A DNA stretch of 64,000 nt. Source: Chitinolyticbacter albus (lineage in GTDB: Bacteria > Pseudomonadota > Gammaproteobacteria > Burkholderiales > Chitinibacteraceae). Below, one piece after another: positions 48,619 through 58,932 of this stretch. The position numbers and the translations under genes were made by a program. The notes beneath the pieces are model-generated. The model did no database searches. It had not been told where the DNA came from and saw nothing but the letters and a program-made list of their open reading frames with translations. The stretch lies in NCBI RefSeq assembly GCF_024437655.1, contig NZ_JANBVF010000009.1, forward strand, positions 62,001-126,000, given 5' to 3'. Numbering within the stretch: position 1 is the stretch's first letter; each line of letters opens with the position of its first letter.

Positions 48619-49974
48619 TCAGCAGGCAGGCGCGCCGACGGTGAGCGCCAGCCCGCCCAGCGCCGTTTCCTTGTACTGGTGCTGCATGTCGAGCCCGGTA
48701 CGCAACATGGTGGCGATCACCTGATCAAGGCTGACCTTGTGTTCGCCATCCTCCAACAGCGCCAGCTGCGCCACCTTGATCGCCTTCTCGGCGGCGATGC
48801 CATTGCGCTCGATACAGGGTATCTGCACCAGGCCGCCGACCGGGTCGCACGTCAGCCCCAGGTGATGCTCCATCGCGATCTCGGCGGCGTTCTCGATCTG
48901 CGCCAGCGTGCCGCCCAGTACGGCGCAATAGGCGCCGGCCGCCATAGAACAGGCGACGCCCACTTCGCCCTGGCAGCCGACTTCAGCGCCCGAGATCGAC
49001 GCATTCATCTTGTACAGCATGCCGATCGCTGCCGCGGTGAGCAGGAAATCGATCATGCCCTGCTCGCTGGCGCACGCATCGAAGTTGCGCCAGTACTGCA
49101 GCACCGCCGGCACGATGCCGGCAGCCCCATTGGTCGGGGCCGTCACCACGCGGCCGCCGGCGGCGTTCTCCTCGTTCACCGCCATCGCGTAGAGCATGGG
49201 CCACAGCATGATGTCGTGCCGGCCAGCGAGCTGCAGCGCAACCAGCTTGCGAAAGATGCCTGGCGCGCGTCGGCGCACCGCATAGCCACCGGGCAACACG
49301 CCCTCGTGCCGGCAACCGGCCTCGATGCAATCGTGCATGGCGTGGGCGATGTCGATCAGCCCCTTGCGCACCGCAACCGGATGCTGCAGCGCGCATTCGT
49401 TGGCCCAGGCCACCTCGGCAATGGTCTTGCCCGCGGCACGGCAATGGCCCAGCAGTTCGGCCGCGCTGCGAAACGGGTATGGCACCGCCGCCGCTTCGGG
49501 CAAGGGTTGGCCAAACTCCGCTTCGCTCACGACAAAGCCGCCACCTATCGAGTAGTAGCGCTCGGCGGCCAGCTGCGCGCCGGCGGCGTCCCACGCGCGA
49601 AAGCGCAAACCATTGGCGTGCAGTTTGAGAAATTCGTGCCGGTGCAGCTGCAGGTCGCGCGCGCAATCGAACCCGATCGGGTGATCGCCGTGCAGCAGCA
49701 GCGTGGCCCCCGCCTGCAAGGCCTCGCCGCGCGATACCACCGCCTGCGGATTGCAGCTTGCTGGCTGGCAGCCCTCCAACCCATTCAATATGGCGTTCAC
49801 GATGCCGTGGCCGTGGCCGGTGAGCGCCAGCGAACCGTAGAGGTCGACCGCAACCCGTGCCACCGGCAGGCGCCGCACGCTGTCGGCAAAGCGTGCCGCT
49901 GCCAGCATCGGGCCCACTGTATGGGAGCTGGATGGGCCGATACCGACCTTGAAGATGTCAAATACGCTGAGCAT
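48619..49974 (-). CDS. sdaA: L-serine ammonia-lyase (L-serine deaminase)
   Basis: Converts L-serine to pyruvate and ammonia using a [4Fe-4S] cluster. The single-chain protein (451 residues) carries [19 protein letters not shown] at the N-terminus, the cluster Cys region [20 protein letters not shown] and [20 protein letters not shown]. This is the SdaA/TdcG architecture, with the alpha and beta domains fused. It is divergent from the phosphate transporter gene. Confidence 0.95.
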   Translation of the reverse strand: MLSVFDIFKVGIGPSSSHTVGPMLAAARFADSVRRLPVARVAVDLYGSLALTGHGHGIVNAILNGLEGCQPASCNPQAVVSRGEALQAGATLLLHGDHPIGFDCARDLQLHRHEFLKLHANGLRFRAWDAAGAQLAAERYYSIGGGFVVSEAEFGQPLPEAAAVPYPFRSAAELLGHCRAAGKTIAEVAWANECALQHPVAVRKGLIDIAHAMHDCIEAGCRHEGVLPGGYAVRRRAPGIFRKLVALQLAGRHDIMLWPMLYAMAVNEENAAGGRVVTAPTNGAAGIVPAVLQYWRNFDACASEQGMIDFLLTAAAIGMLYKMNASISGAEVGCQGEVGVACSMAAGAYCAVLGGTLAQIENAAEIAMEHHLGLTCDPVGGLVQIPCIERNGIAAEKAIKVAQLALLEDGEHKVSLDQVIATMLRTGLDMQHQYKETALGGLALTVGAPAC

Positions 49975-50262
49975 CGCGCGATTCCTCCGAAGCGCGCGGG
50001 ATGCCGCCTGGCAGAGCGCCTGCGCGGTGGCCCCACGTGTTCGATGATGATGTGAGCTTGGCAGCGCCGGCGCCTGTTCCGCATCAGGGAAAACCTGCGC
50101 TCATCATATAGCGGCACCTTCTGGAAACGGCTTGTACCAACGCCCGTTTGCGCTGGCGCAAATGAGCGGCAGAACCGCCCAACCACCAGAGCATGCCGCA
50201 GAGCGGCAGGTGGCGCTTTCTGCCATAATCCGCCCGGTCATCAAAAAGACACAAAACACTAC

Positions 50263-51735
50263 ATGTTTGATCTCTTCTCCGGGCTCGATGCCTGGGTCGC
50301 CATCAGCCTAGTGCTGGCGCTCGCCTTCGTGCTCACCTACGAATTCATCAACGGTTTTCACGACACGGCCAACGCCGTCGCAACCGTGATCTACACCAAG
50401 GCGATGCCACCGCATCTGGCGGTGATGTTTTCCGGCCTCTTCAACTTCCTCGGGGTATTGCTGGGCGGCGTCGGCGTCGCCTATGCCATCGTCCATCTGT
50501 TGCCGGTGGAACTCTTGATGAACGTGAACACCGGCCATGGCCTGGCCATGGTGTTCTCGCTCCTGTCCGCCGCCATCATCTGGAACCTCGGCACCTGGTA
50601 CTTCGGCATTCCGGCATCGAGCTCGCACACGTTGATCGGCTCCATCCTGGGCGTGGGTCTTGCCAATGCGCTGATCACGGGCATTCCGCTGGGTGAGGGC
50701 ATCAACTGGAAGAAGGCGATCGATATTGGCCTGTCGCTGGTGATCTCGCCCACGGCGGGTTTTGTGCTTGCCGCGCTGCTGCTGCTCGCGCTCAAGCGGT
50801 TGCTGCCGCTGTCCAAGATGCACAAGACACCGGAGACGCGCCGCGAGATCGACGGCAAGAAACATCCACCGTTCTGGAACCGGCTGGTTCTCGTGCTCTC
50901 GGCCATGGGCGTGAGCTTCGTACACGGTTCCAACGATGGGCAAAAGGGCATCGGCCTGATCATGCTGGTGCTGATCGGTATCGTGCCCGCCAAGTTCGTG
51001 CTCGATCTCGATAGCACCACCTACCAGATCGAACGCACCCGCGACGCCACCATACATATGCGTCAGTTCTACCAGAACAACGCCACGACGCTCGCCGACT
51101 ACCTGGCACTGGGCAAGGCGAACAACGTGGATCTGCCGAAGAAATTCAGCTGCGATCCCAAGACTACCGAGCAGACCATCGCCGCGCTGCTCTTGGCGCT
51201 CGATGGCATCAAGGATTACCGCGACGTCGCGCCCGATGCCCGCTCGCAGGTCCGTCGCTATCTGTTGTGCCTCGATGACACCGCCAAGAAGGTGGGCAAG
51301 CTGCCGCAGATGAGCAGCCGCGACAAGAAGGATCTGGACAACCTGCGCAAGGATCTGACCGCCACCACCGAATACGCACCATTCTGGGTGATCCTGGCCG
51401 TGGCGTTGGCGCTGGGTGTCGGCACCATGATCGGTTGGAAGCGGGTGGTGCTCACCGTCGGCGAGAAGATTGGCAAGCAGGGCATGACCTACGCCCAGGG
51501 CATGAGCGCGCAGATCGTCGCCGCCGCGGCCATCGGCGTCGCCAATATCTTCAGCCTGCCGGTGTCGACGACGCATGTGCTGTCGTCCGGGGTCGCCGGC
51601 ACTATGGTCGCCAACCGCAGTGGCCTGCAAGGCGGCACCGTGCGCAACATTCTGCTCGCGTGGGTATTCACGCTCCCGGTATCGATGGGGCTCTCGGCCC
51701 TGTTGTTCTGGCTGGCGACGAAACTATTGGCCTGA
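50263..51735 (+). CDS. pit: Pit-family inorganic phosphate transporter
   Basis: Inner-membrane phosphate (metal-phosphate) symporter of 490 residues. The two PiT half-repeats are visible, with TYEFINGFHDTANAVATVIY in the first and GVSFVHGSNDGQKGIGLIML in the second. Between the two membrane halves lies a hydrophilic cytoplasmic insert (residues about 255-370). About ten hydrophobic helices are present. A terminator follows. A palindrome TTTGCGC-TG-GCGCAAA lies 101 bp upstream, between this gene and sdaA. Confidence 0.92.
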   Translation: MFDLFSGLDAWVAISLVLALAFVLTYEFINGFHDTANAVATVIYTKAMPPHLAVMFSGLFNFLGVLLGGVGVAYAIVHLLPVELLMNVNTGHGLAMVFSLLSAAIIWNLGTWYFGIPASSSHTLIGSILGVGLANALITGIPLGEGINWKKAIDIGLSLVISPTAGFVLAALLLLALKRLLPLSKMHKTPETRREIDGKKHPPFWNRLVLVLSAMGVSFVHGSNDGQKGIGLIMLVLIGIVPAKFVLDLDSTTYQIERTRDATIHMRQFYQNNATTLADYLALGKANNVDLPKKFSCDPKTTEQTIAALLLALDGIKDYRDVAPDARSQVRRYLLCLDDTAKKVGKLPQMSSRDKKDLDNLRKDLTATTEYAPFWVILAVALALGVGTMIGWKRVVLTVGEKIGKQGMTYAQGMSAQIVAAAAIGVANIFSLPVSTTHVLSSGVAGTMVANRSGLQGGTVRNILLAWVFTLPVSMGLSALLFWLATKLLA

Positions 51736-51752
51736 TGGTGCAGCAGCAGACG

Positions 51753-51779
51753 AAAAGCCACCCTTGCGGTGGCTTTTTT
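51753..51779 (+). terminator. Rho-independent terminator of pit
   Basis: AAAAGCCACC / GGTGGCTTTTTT with a CTTGC loop lies 18 bp after the pit stop. Confidence 0.8.
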
Positions 51780-51826
51780 GTTGTCCGCAGCACGGCGCAC
51801 TTGCATCCCGCCTAAAAATTCATTAA

Positions 51827-51844
51827 TTTCTGTCTTAACAGAAA
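51827..51844 (+). promoter_or_regulatory. operator-like palindrome before the GbsR-type regulator gene
   Basis: The perfect inverted repeat TTTCTGT-CTTA-ACAGAAA ends two bases before the GGAGG of the regulator gene. It is well placed for autoregulation at the promoter or leader. Confidence 0.45.
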
Positions 51845-51855
51845 CGGAGGAAATC

Positions 51856-52383
51856 ATGCAGCTCACACCGGTCAAGCAAAAGTTCGTTCTGCACTGGGGC
51901 GAGATGGGTACACGCTGGGGCGTGAACCGTACGGTGTCGCAAATCCATGCGCTGCTGTTCCTCGCCGATGCGCCACTGAATGCCGAGGAAATCGCCGAGA
52001 CGCTGGTGGTCGCCCGCTCCAACGTCAGCAACAGCCTCAAGGAGCTGCAAGGTTGGGGCCTCGTGAAGATTGTCCACGTGCTGGGTGACCGGCGCGATCA
52101 CTTCGAGACCAGCAAGGATGTGTGGCAGCTGTTCCGCACCATCGTCGACGAGCGCAAGCGGCGCGAGTTCGACCCCACGCTCACCATCCTGCGCGAATGC
52201 GTGATGGAGCAAGGCGAAGTCGACGACGCCGCCGCGCTGCAACGCATGCAGGACGTGCTCGACTTCATGGAAACGCTGACCGCGTGGCTGAAGGAAATGG
52301 AGAACCTGCCGCCGACGACCTTGATGAAGATCCTCAAGCTCGGCGCCAAGGTGCAAAAACTGCTGGGGCGCGGCGATGACTGA
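51856..52383 (+). CDS. GbsR/MarR-type transcriptional regulator
   Basis: Winged-helix regulator of 175 residues. The N-terminal KFVLHWGEMGTRWGVNRTVSQIHALLFL followed by LNAEEIAETLVVARSNVSNS (recognition helix) and the DRRDHFETSKDVWQLFRTI wing are the GbsR subfamily pattern; GbsR of Bacillus senses choline. A strong GGAGG precedes ATG 51856. The gene heads a tight operon: the next start overlaps its end by 8 bp, so it most likely controls the following membrane genes. Confidence 0.86.
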   Translation: MQLTPVKQKFVLHWGEMGTRWGVNRTVSQIHALLFLADAPLNAEEIAETLVVARSNVSNSLKELQGWGLVKIVHVLGDRRDHFETSKDVWQLFRTIVDERKRREFDPTLTILRECVMEQGEVDDAAALQRMQDVLDFMETLTAWLKEMENLPPTTLMKILKLGAKVQKLLGRGDD

Positions 52384-53404
52384 ACCATCCGGCGCGACCT
52401 GGCAGGCGCGGCTCAAGCCGCCCTACGATTGGGCCACAGTGCAATCGCTGATCATGGTTGCGCTCGCGGGCGTGGGCTACGGCCTGCTGACGCGCGCGCT
52501 GTTTGTACTCGGCGACGCGTTGGGGGGGGGCGACATGTTCGAGCTGATGTCGAGCGCCTTCCTGCTGCTGACGCCAACAGCCATCGGTGCCATCACCGTG
52601 TATGCCTCGGCCGATGCCGAGAAGCGCAGCTGGTGGTACTACGGCTGCATGCCCTGGGCCGTGGTGACGCTGTTCGCCTTCTCCAGCGGCCTGATGCTGA
52701 TCGAAGGCCTGATCTGCATCGTGATGGCGCTGCCGCTGTTCTGCCTCGGCGGCTCCGTCGGCGGCCTGCTGATGGGAGCCTTCCTGCGCTGGCGCGGTCG
52801 CCAAGCCGGCGTGCTGCACAGCTTCATCGCGCTGCCGCTGCTGGTTGGCGCACTGCCCGGTGGTAGCGATCCGAATGCCTATGGCACGGCCACGGTCAGC
52901 ATTGACATCGCCGCGCCACCGGCCGTGGTCTGGCAACAGCTTTACAACGTGGGCCAGATCGCACCGGAAGAAGTGCCGGACGCCTTCATCTACCGCATCG
53001 GCGTACCCAAGCCGCGCTCGGGCCAGACTGTGACCACACCCGAAGGGCGGGTCAGGCAGGTGCGCTGGCACAAGGGCGTGCATTTCGAGGAAGTCGTCAC
53101 CGATTGGCAGCCCGAGCGCACGATAGGCTGGACCTACCGCTTCGCCAAGGACTCCATCCCGCCCGGCGCACTCGATGAACACGTGACCCTAGGCGGCCGC
53201 TATTTCGGCCTTGAAGCCACGCACTACACGCTGACGCCGATCGCTGGCGGCACCCGGCTGACACTGCAGATCGGCTATCGCGTCAGTACCGATTTCAACT
53301 GGTACAGCCACTGGCTCGGGCAGCTGGCGCTGCGCGACTTTGCCGGGGCCGTGCTGGTGCTGTATCGCAATCGCAGTGAGGCGGCACAGTACGCAATGCA
53401 TTGA
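52376..53404 (+). CDS. membrane protein with C-terminal SRPBCC (START-like) domain
   Basis: Protein of 342 residues. The N-terminal half has about four hydrophobic helices (VQSLIMVALAGVGYGLLTRA, FLLLTPTAIGAITVYA, WAVVTLFAFSSGLMLIEGLI, LICIVMALPLFCLGGSVGGLL). The C-terminal half (about 175-335) has the SRPBCC signature with VSIDIAAPPAVVWQQLYNVG, GWTYRFAKDS and THYTLTPIAGGTRLTLQIGY, a hydrophobic-ligand-binding fold. Ligand and role are unknown. It overlaps the regulator gene by 8 bp and is followed, after 65 bp, by the DCC-like genes. Confidence 0.8.
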   Translation: MTEPSGATWQARLKPPYDWATVQSLIMVALAGVGYGLLTRALFVLGDALGGGDMFELMSSAFLLLTPTAIGAITVYASADAEKRSWWYYGCMPWAVVTLFAFSSGLMLIEGLICIVMALPLFCLGGSVGGLLMGAFLRWRGRQAGVLHSFIALPLLVGALPGGSDPNAYGTATVSIDIAAPPAVVWQQLYNVGQIAPEEVPDAFIYRIGVPKPRSGQTVTTPEGRVRQVRWHKGVHFEEVVTDWQPERTIGWTYRFAKDSIPPGALDEHVTLGGRYFGLEATHYTLTPIAGGTRLTLQIGYRVSTDFNWYSHWLGQLALRDFAGAVLVLYRNRSEAAQYAMH

Positions 53405-53469
53405 ATCATCACAATCGGCGCCTCTACCGCAGCGTCCCCGGGCCATCTACTACCTACCAGGAGCACACC

Positions 53470-53796
53470 ATGACCACCATCTACTTCGATAGCCGTTATC
53501 TGCTCTGCCGCCTGGAAGTCGGGCTGTTGCGCCGGCTGGCTGCCTCGCGTGCCGTGGCCTGGCAGGACTTGAATGCAGCGGGCTTTGATGCGGCCGCGCT
53601 CGGCCTTGCCGACAAGGCAATGCGTAGCGCGCTACACCTGCGCAACGACAGCGGCTGGGTGATCGGGGCCGATGCGGTCCGGGCCATGTATCGCGCCTGC
53701 GGGCTCACCACCCTCGCCCGCCTCACCGAACTCGGGCCGGTGCGCCGGCCCGCCGACGCGGCCTATCGCCTGTTTGCCCGCTGCCACGCCCGCTAG
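53470..53796 (+). CDS. DCC-family-like protein lacking the first catalytic cysteine
   Basis: Protein of 108 residues that aligns by eye to DCC/DUF393 thiol-disulphide oxidoreductase-like proteins: IYFDSRYLLCRLEVGLLRRL in place of the usual YDGxCPFCxxxV opening, and the later AMRSALHLRNDSGWVIGADA, VRAMYRACGL. The first Cys of the CxxC-type motif is Tyr here, and Asp-Gly is Asp-Ser. AGGAG precedes ATG 53470. It is immediately upstream of an intact DCC gene (10-bp gap), so it looks like a diverged tandem copy. Confidence 0.65.
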   Translation: MTTIYFDSRYLLCRLEVGLLRRLAASRAVAWQDLNAAGFDAAALGLADKAMRSALHLRNDSGWVIGADAVRAMYRACGLTTLARLTELGPVRRPADAAYRLFARCHAR

Positions 53797-53806
53797 GAGA
53801 GCTGCC

Positions 53807-54205
53807 ATGCTGATCGCCTACTACGACGGCAGCTGCCCGTTCTGCAGCCAGAGCATGTACGCGCTGCGGCGCCGTGCCCCAGACGCGCTGCAGCTGGTCG
53901 ACGCCGCCGACCCGGCGTTCGATGCGGCCCAAAGTGGCCATACCCGCGCGGAGCTGATGCACAGTCTGCATGTGCAGGATGCAGCGGGTACGGAATATGT
54001 CGGCGTGGCAGCCGTATGCGCGGTGTTCAAGGCAGCTAGGCTCGGCTGGCTGGTCTGGCCGCTGCGCCTGCGCGCGCTGCAGCCGCTCTGGTTTCGCGCC
54101 TATGCCTTGCTCGCCCGCCAGCGCTACCGGCTCAGCCAGGCCGCCGGCCTCGATTGCCCGAACGGCACCTGCACGCTCGACCCCTGGCGTTGGGGCAGCG
54201 AATGA
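53807..54205 (+). CDS. DCC-family thiol-disulphide oxidoreductase-like protein (DUF393)
   Basis: Protein of 132 residues with the intact motif AYYDGSCPFCSQSMYALRRR that names the family (D-x-x-C-x-x-C), followed by LQLVDAAD, RAELMHSLHVQDAAGTEYVG and a C-terminal hydrophobic stretch with LDCPNGTCTLD, an additional Cys pair. The proposed role is redox chemistry near the membrane; none is proven. The following SDR-DoxX gene starts inside its stop (ATGA). Confidence 0.88.
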   Translation: MLIAYYDGSCPFCSQSMYALRRRAPDALQLVDAADPAFDAAQSGHTRAELMHSLHVQDAAGTEYVGVAAVCAVFKAARLGWLVWPLRLRALQPLWFRAYALLARQRYRLSQAAGLDCPNGTCTLDPWRWGSE

Positions 54206-55446
54206 TGAGCAGTTTCCGCATCCTGCTGCTCGGGGCAGACGGCTTCATCGGCCGCCACCTCGCCGCCGAACTTGAGGCGCGGGGCCATACCGTGGTGGGC
54301 GGCGTGCGCCAGCCCCGCAACGCCTCCGACATCGCCGTCGATTTTTCCGTCGACCACGACGTTGCGACCTGGCTGGCGCGCGTGCGCGGCTTCGACGTGG
54401 TGATCAACGCGGTCGGCGTTTTCCGCAGCGGGCCGCGCGCCGGATTCGACGCCATCCACGAGACGGCGCCACGCGCCTTGTACGCGGCCTGCCACGAGGC
54501 CGGCGTGCGCCGAGTGTTGCTGATCTCCGTGCTAGGTGCGGCAACCGACGGCGCCACCGCCTACTGGCGCAGCAAGGCAGCCGGCGAAGCCGTGCTGCGC
54601 GCGGCCGGCGTGCCATGGACCATTGTGCAGCCGGGCCTCGTCTATGGCGCGGACGGGGCCAGCAGCCGGCTGTTCGCCCGGCTGGGCAGTCTGCCACTGC
54701 AATTGCTGCCAGCCAGTGGCGACGTCCAGCCCATCCATGTCGATGACCTCGCCACCGGTTGCGCCCGGCTGATCGACGCAGCCGATGCCGCTGGAAAGAC
54801 CTTCATCGCGACCGGCCCGCAAAAACAGTCCTTCGCCCTGTACCTGCGCCGGCTTGGTGACCGCGACCGGGTTTGCTCGCTGCAGCTGCCCGCCAGGCTG
54901 GGCTCCATGCTGGCGATACTGCTGGAACGTCTGCCCGGCAGCCTGATCAGCCGCGACAGCCTGACCATGCTGGCACAAGGCAGCCATGGCGATGGCAATG
55001 CCTTTGCCGCCTACGTCGGGCGCCCGTTGTGCGCGCCACCCGGCGAAATCGACCCGGCCGGACGACTGGCGCTGCAATGCTGGCAAGTCGCCTGGCTGTT
55101 GCGCGGGGGGTTGGCCTTCGTCTGGCTGGCGACAGCCTGGGTCTCGCTGTTCGTCTATCCGGTGGCTGGCAGCCACCAGTTGCTGGCCGGCTGCGGCATC
55201 CCAGCTGCGTTGTTCGAACCCCTGCGCGTCGGCTCGGCGCTGCTCGACGCGGGCTTCGGGGTGCTGACGTTGCTGCGCCCCGGCCGGCGTCTGTGGCAGC
55301 TGCAGCTGGCGCTGATCGCCGGCTACAGCACCATCGTGGCGTTCTGCCTGCCCGAATACCTGGCGCACCCGTTTGGCCCGCTGACCAAGAATGCCGGGCT
55401 GATCGCCGCGCTGGCCGCGCTCATCGTCCTGGAGGAAAAACCATGA
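54202..55446 (+). CDS. NAD(P)-binding SDR/epimerase fused to a DoxX-like membrane domain
   Basis: Fusion protein of 414 residues. Residues 1-280 form an atypical short-chain dehydrogenase (NmrA/complex I 30-kDa-like) with LLLGADGFIGRHLAAELEAR, VINAVGVFRSG and VQPGLVYGADGASSRL. Residues about 300-414 have four hydrophobic helices (AWLLRGGLAFVWLATAWVSL, GVLTLLRPGRRLWQLQLALI) like DoxX/DoxD quinone-interacting proteins. The combination suggests NAD(P)H-linked redox with the quinone pool (inference). It is coupled at both ends: ATGA overlap with the DCC gene and 4-bp overlap with the DUF2269-like gene. Confidence 0.83.
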   Translation: MMSSFRILLLGADGFIGRHLAAELEARGHTVVGGVRQPRNASDIAVDFSVDHDVATWLARVRGFDVVINAVGVFRSGPRAGFDAIHETAPRALYAACHEAGVRRVLLISVLGAATDGATAYWRSKAAGEAVLRAAGVPWTIVQPGLVYGADGASSRLFARLGSLPLQLLPASGDVQPIHVDDLATGCARLIDAADAAGKTFIATGPQKQSFALYLRRLGDRDRVCSLQLPARLGSMLAILLERLPGSLISRDSLTMLAQGSHGDGNAFAAYVGRPLCAPPGEIDPAGRLALQCWQVAWLLRGGLAFVWLATAWVSLFVYPVAGSHQLLAGCGIPAALFEPLRVGSALLDAGFGVLTLLRPGRRLWQLQLALIAGYSTIVAFCLPEYLAHPFGPLTKNAGLIAALAALIVLEEKP

Positions 55447-55910
55447 TCGACTACTTCGCCATCAAGACGCTGCACATCCTGTCGGCCACGCTGATGTTCG
55501 GCACCGGCTTCGGCACGGCGTTCTACATGTTCTTCGCCAACCGCAGCGGCAATGTCGCGGCCATCGCGGTGGTCACGCGCTGGGTGGCGCGCGCCGACTG
55601 GTGGTTCACCACGCCGGCAGTGATCATCCAACCACTGTCCGGCTGGTGGCTGATGCGCCAGCTCGGCTGGGAGCTGGGCTGGAACTGGGTCGGGCTGACG
55701 CTGCTGCTCTATGCGATCGCTGGCGCCTGCTGGCTGCCGGTGGTGTGGCTGCAGCTGAAGATGCGCGACATGGCGCAATCCGCGCACGCCGAGGGGCACG
55801 AACTACCAGCGCGTTACTGGACTTACGAGCGCTGGTGGACCGTGCTCGGATTCCCGGCCTTTGGCGGCCTCTTGGTGGTGTACTGGCTGATGGTGGCCAA
55901 GCCGTTCTAG
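55443..55910 (+). CDS. DUF2269-like integral membrane protein
   Basis: Protein of 155 residues with four hydrophobic helices: ALKTLHILSATLMFGTGFGT-like N-terminus (FAIKTLHILSATLMFGTGFG), VIIQPLSGWWLMRQLG, WVGLTLLLYAIAGACWLPVV and VLGFPAFGGLLVVYWLMV. His, Trp and Arg residues near the helix ends would allow haem or quinone contact, as guessed for DUF2269. It is the last gene of the GbsR operon. Confidence 0.85.
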   Translation: MIDYFAIKTLHILSATLMFGTGFGTAFYMFFANRSGNVAAIAVVTRWVARADWWFTTPAVIIQPLSGWWLMRQLGWELGWNWVGLTLLLYAIAGACWLPVVWLQLKMRDMAQSAHAEGHELPARYWTYERWWTVLGFPAFGGLLVVYWLMVAKPF

Positions 55911-55948
55911 CGCCAGTGGCGGCGGCGCCAGCGGGTGCCGGTGCGGCT

Positions 55949-56884
<936 letters not shown>

Positions 56885-57025
56885 GGGCTTCCCGGGAACC
56901 GAACGCTGTTTCGCGAAACAGGGGCCAGTCTAAGCCCAAGCGCAGAGCACGCGCAAAAATGGGGCGGGTGAGGCAGAGCCACCGCACCAGAACAAGCCGG
57001 CAATGGGCCGGCATGGAGAGAGCCC

Positions 57026-57907
57026 ATGAGGCGCATCGCCCAATTGAGCTGTGCCGCACTGTTGCTGGCCAGCGCCCTGCCCGCCGTGGCAGCTGCCGGT
57101 TTTCGCGTGTCGGTTGCCCCGATCTGGCAATCGGGCGCCCAGCTCGAACACGAAGACCAAGCCAACAACTTGCTGCTCAATGCCGGCTACCTGCAAGCGC
57201 AGGATGAGGGTTGGTCGTTGGGCCTTGCCGCCAGCTATCAGTACAGCGATTGGCAATTCAATGACGCCTCGGCCTGGCGTGGCGCGGCTCCCTGGGGCAC
57301 GGTGCACCGGGCCAGCGTCGGGGTCAATCTCGGGCTGCGGATCGAAAACGGCTGGCAATTCAACCTGACCCCGTCGATCAACTACGCCGGTGAGCGCGAT
57401 GCTGACAACAGCGAGGCGCTGGGATTGGGCCTGAGCGGCAGCGCCAGCAAGGCCATCACGCCTGCGCTGACGCTGGGGCTTGGCATCGGTGTGTTCGATG
57501 CGCTCGAAGAAACCCGCGCTTTCCCCTATCTGGTGGTGAACTGGGACATCGACCAGCACTGGCGGCTCGCCAACCCCCTCAGTGCCGGGCCAGCAGGGCC
57601 GGCGGGGCTGGAACTCAGTTACCGGCGCGATCGCTGGGATGTCGGAGCCGGCGGAGCGTATCGCTCGTTCCGCTTTCGCTTGTCCGGCGACAACGCAGGC
57701 GCGCCGGGTGGCATCGGCGAAGAACAGCTGATTCCCGTGTATCTACGCTTCGGCTACGCACCCACCCGCGATTCCAAGCTCGACGTCTACCTCGGCGCCG
57801 GCTTCAACAGCCAGCTCAGCACCGAGGATGCGGACGGCAACCTGCTCACGCGCGATGATCTCGATACCGTTCCGCTGTTCGCCATCCAGTTCGGCGGGCA
57901 GTTCTAG
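57026..57907 (+). CDS. outer-membrane beta-barrel protein
   Basis: Exported protein of 293 residues: signal peptide (MRRIAQLSCAALLLASALPA) and about ten to twelve amphipathic strands (LGLAASYQYSDWQFN, ASVGVNLGLRIENGWQFNLT), ending with FAIQFGGQF, the C-terminal aromatic needed for BAM insertion. It is similar in layout to DUF6268/MipA-like barrels. The transported or bound compound is unknown. Confidence 0.75.
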   Translation: MRRIAQLSCAALLLASALPAVAAAGFRVSVAPIWQSGAQLEHEDQANNLLLNAGYLQAQDEGWSLGLAASYQYSDWQFNDASAWRGAAPWGTVHRASVGVNLGLRIENGWQFNLTPSINYAGERDADNSEALGLGLSGSASKAITPALTLGLGIGVFDALEETRAFPYLVVNWDIDQHWRLANPLSAGPAGPAGLELSYRRDRWDVGAGGAYRSFRFRLSGDNAGAPGGIGEEQLIPVYLRFGYAPTRDSKLDVYLGAGFNSQLSTEDADGNLLTRDDLDTVPLFAIQFGGQF

Positions 57908-58018
57908 ACCCTCTTGGTCGCAACCCGCGCTGCGGCGGCCAGGGCGGGATGCCAGCGAGCCGGAACGCAGCTAGAATCCAGCCGTCCAAACAAGAACACC
58001 ATCCGCCAGGGAGCGGTA

Positions 58019-58930
<912 letters not shown>

Positions 58931-58932
58931 CC

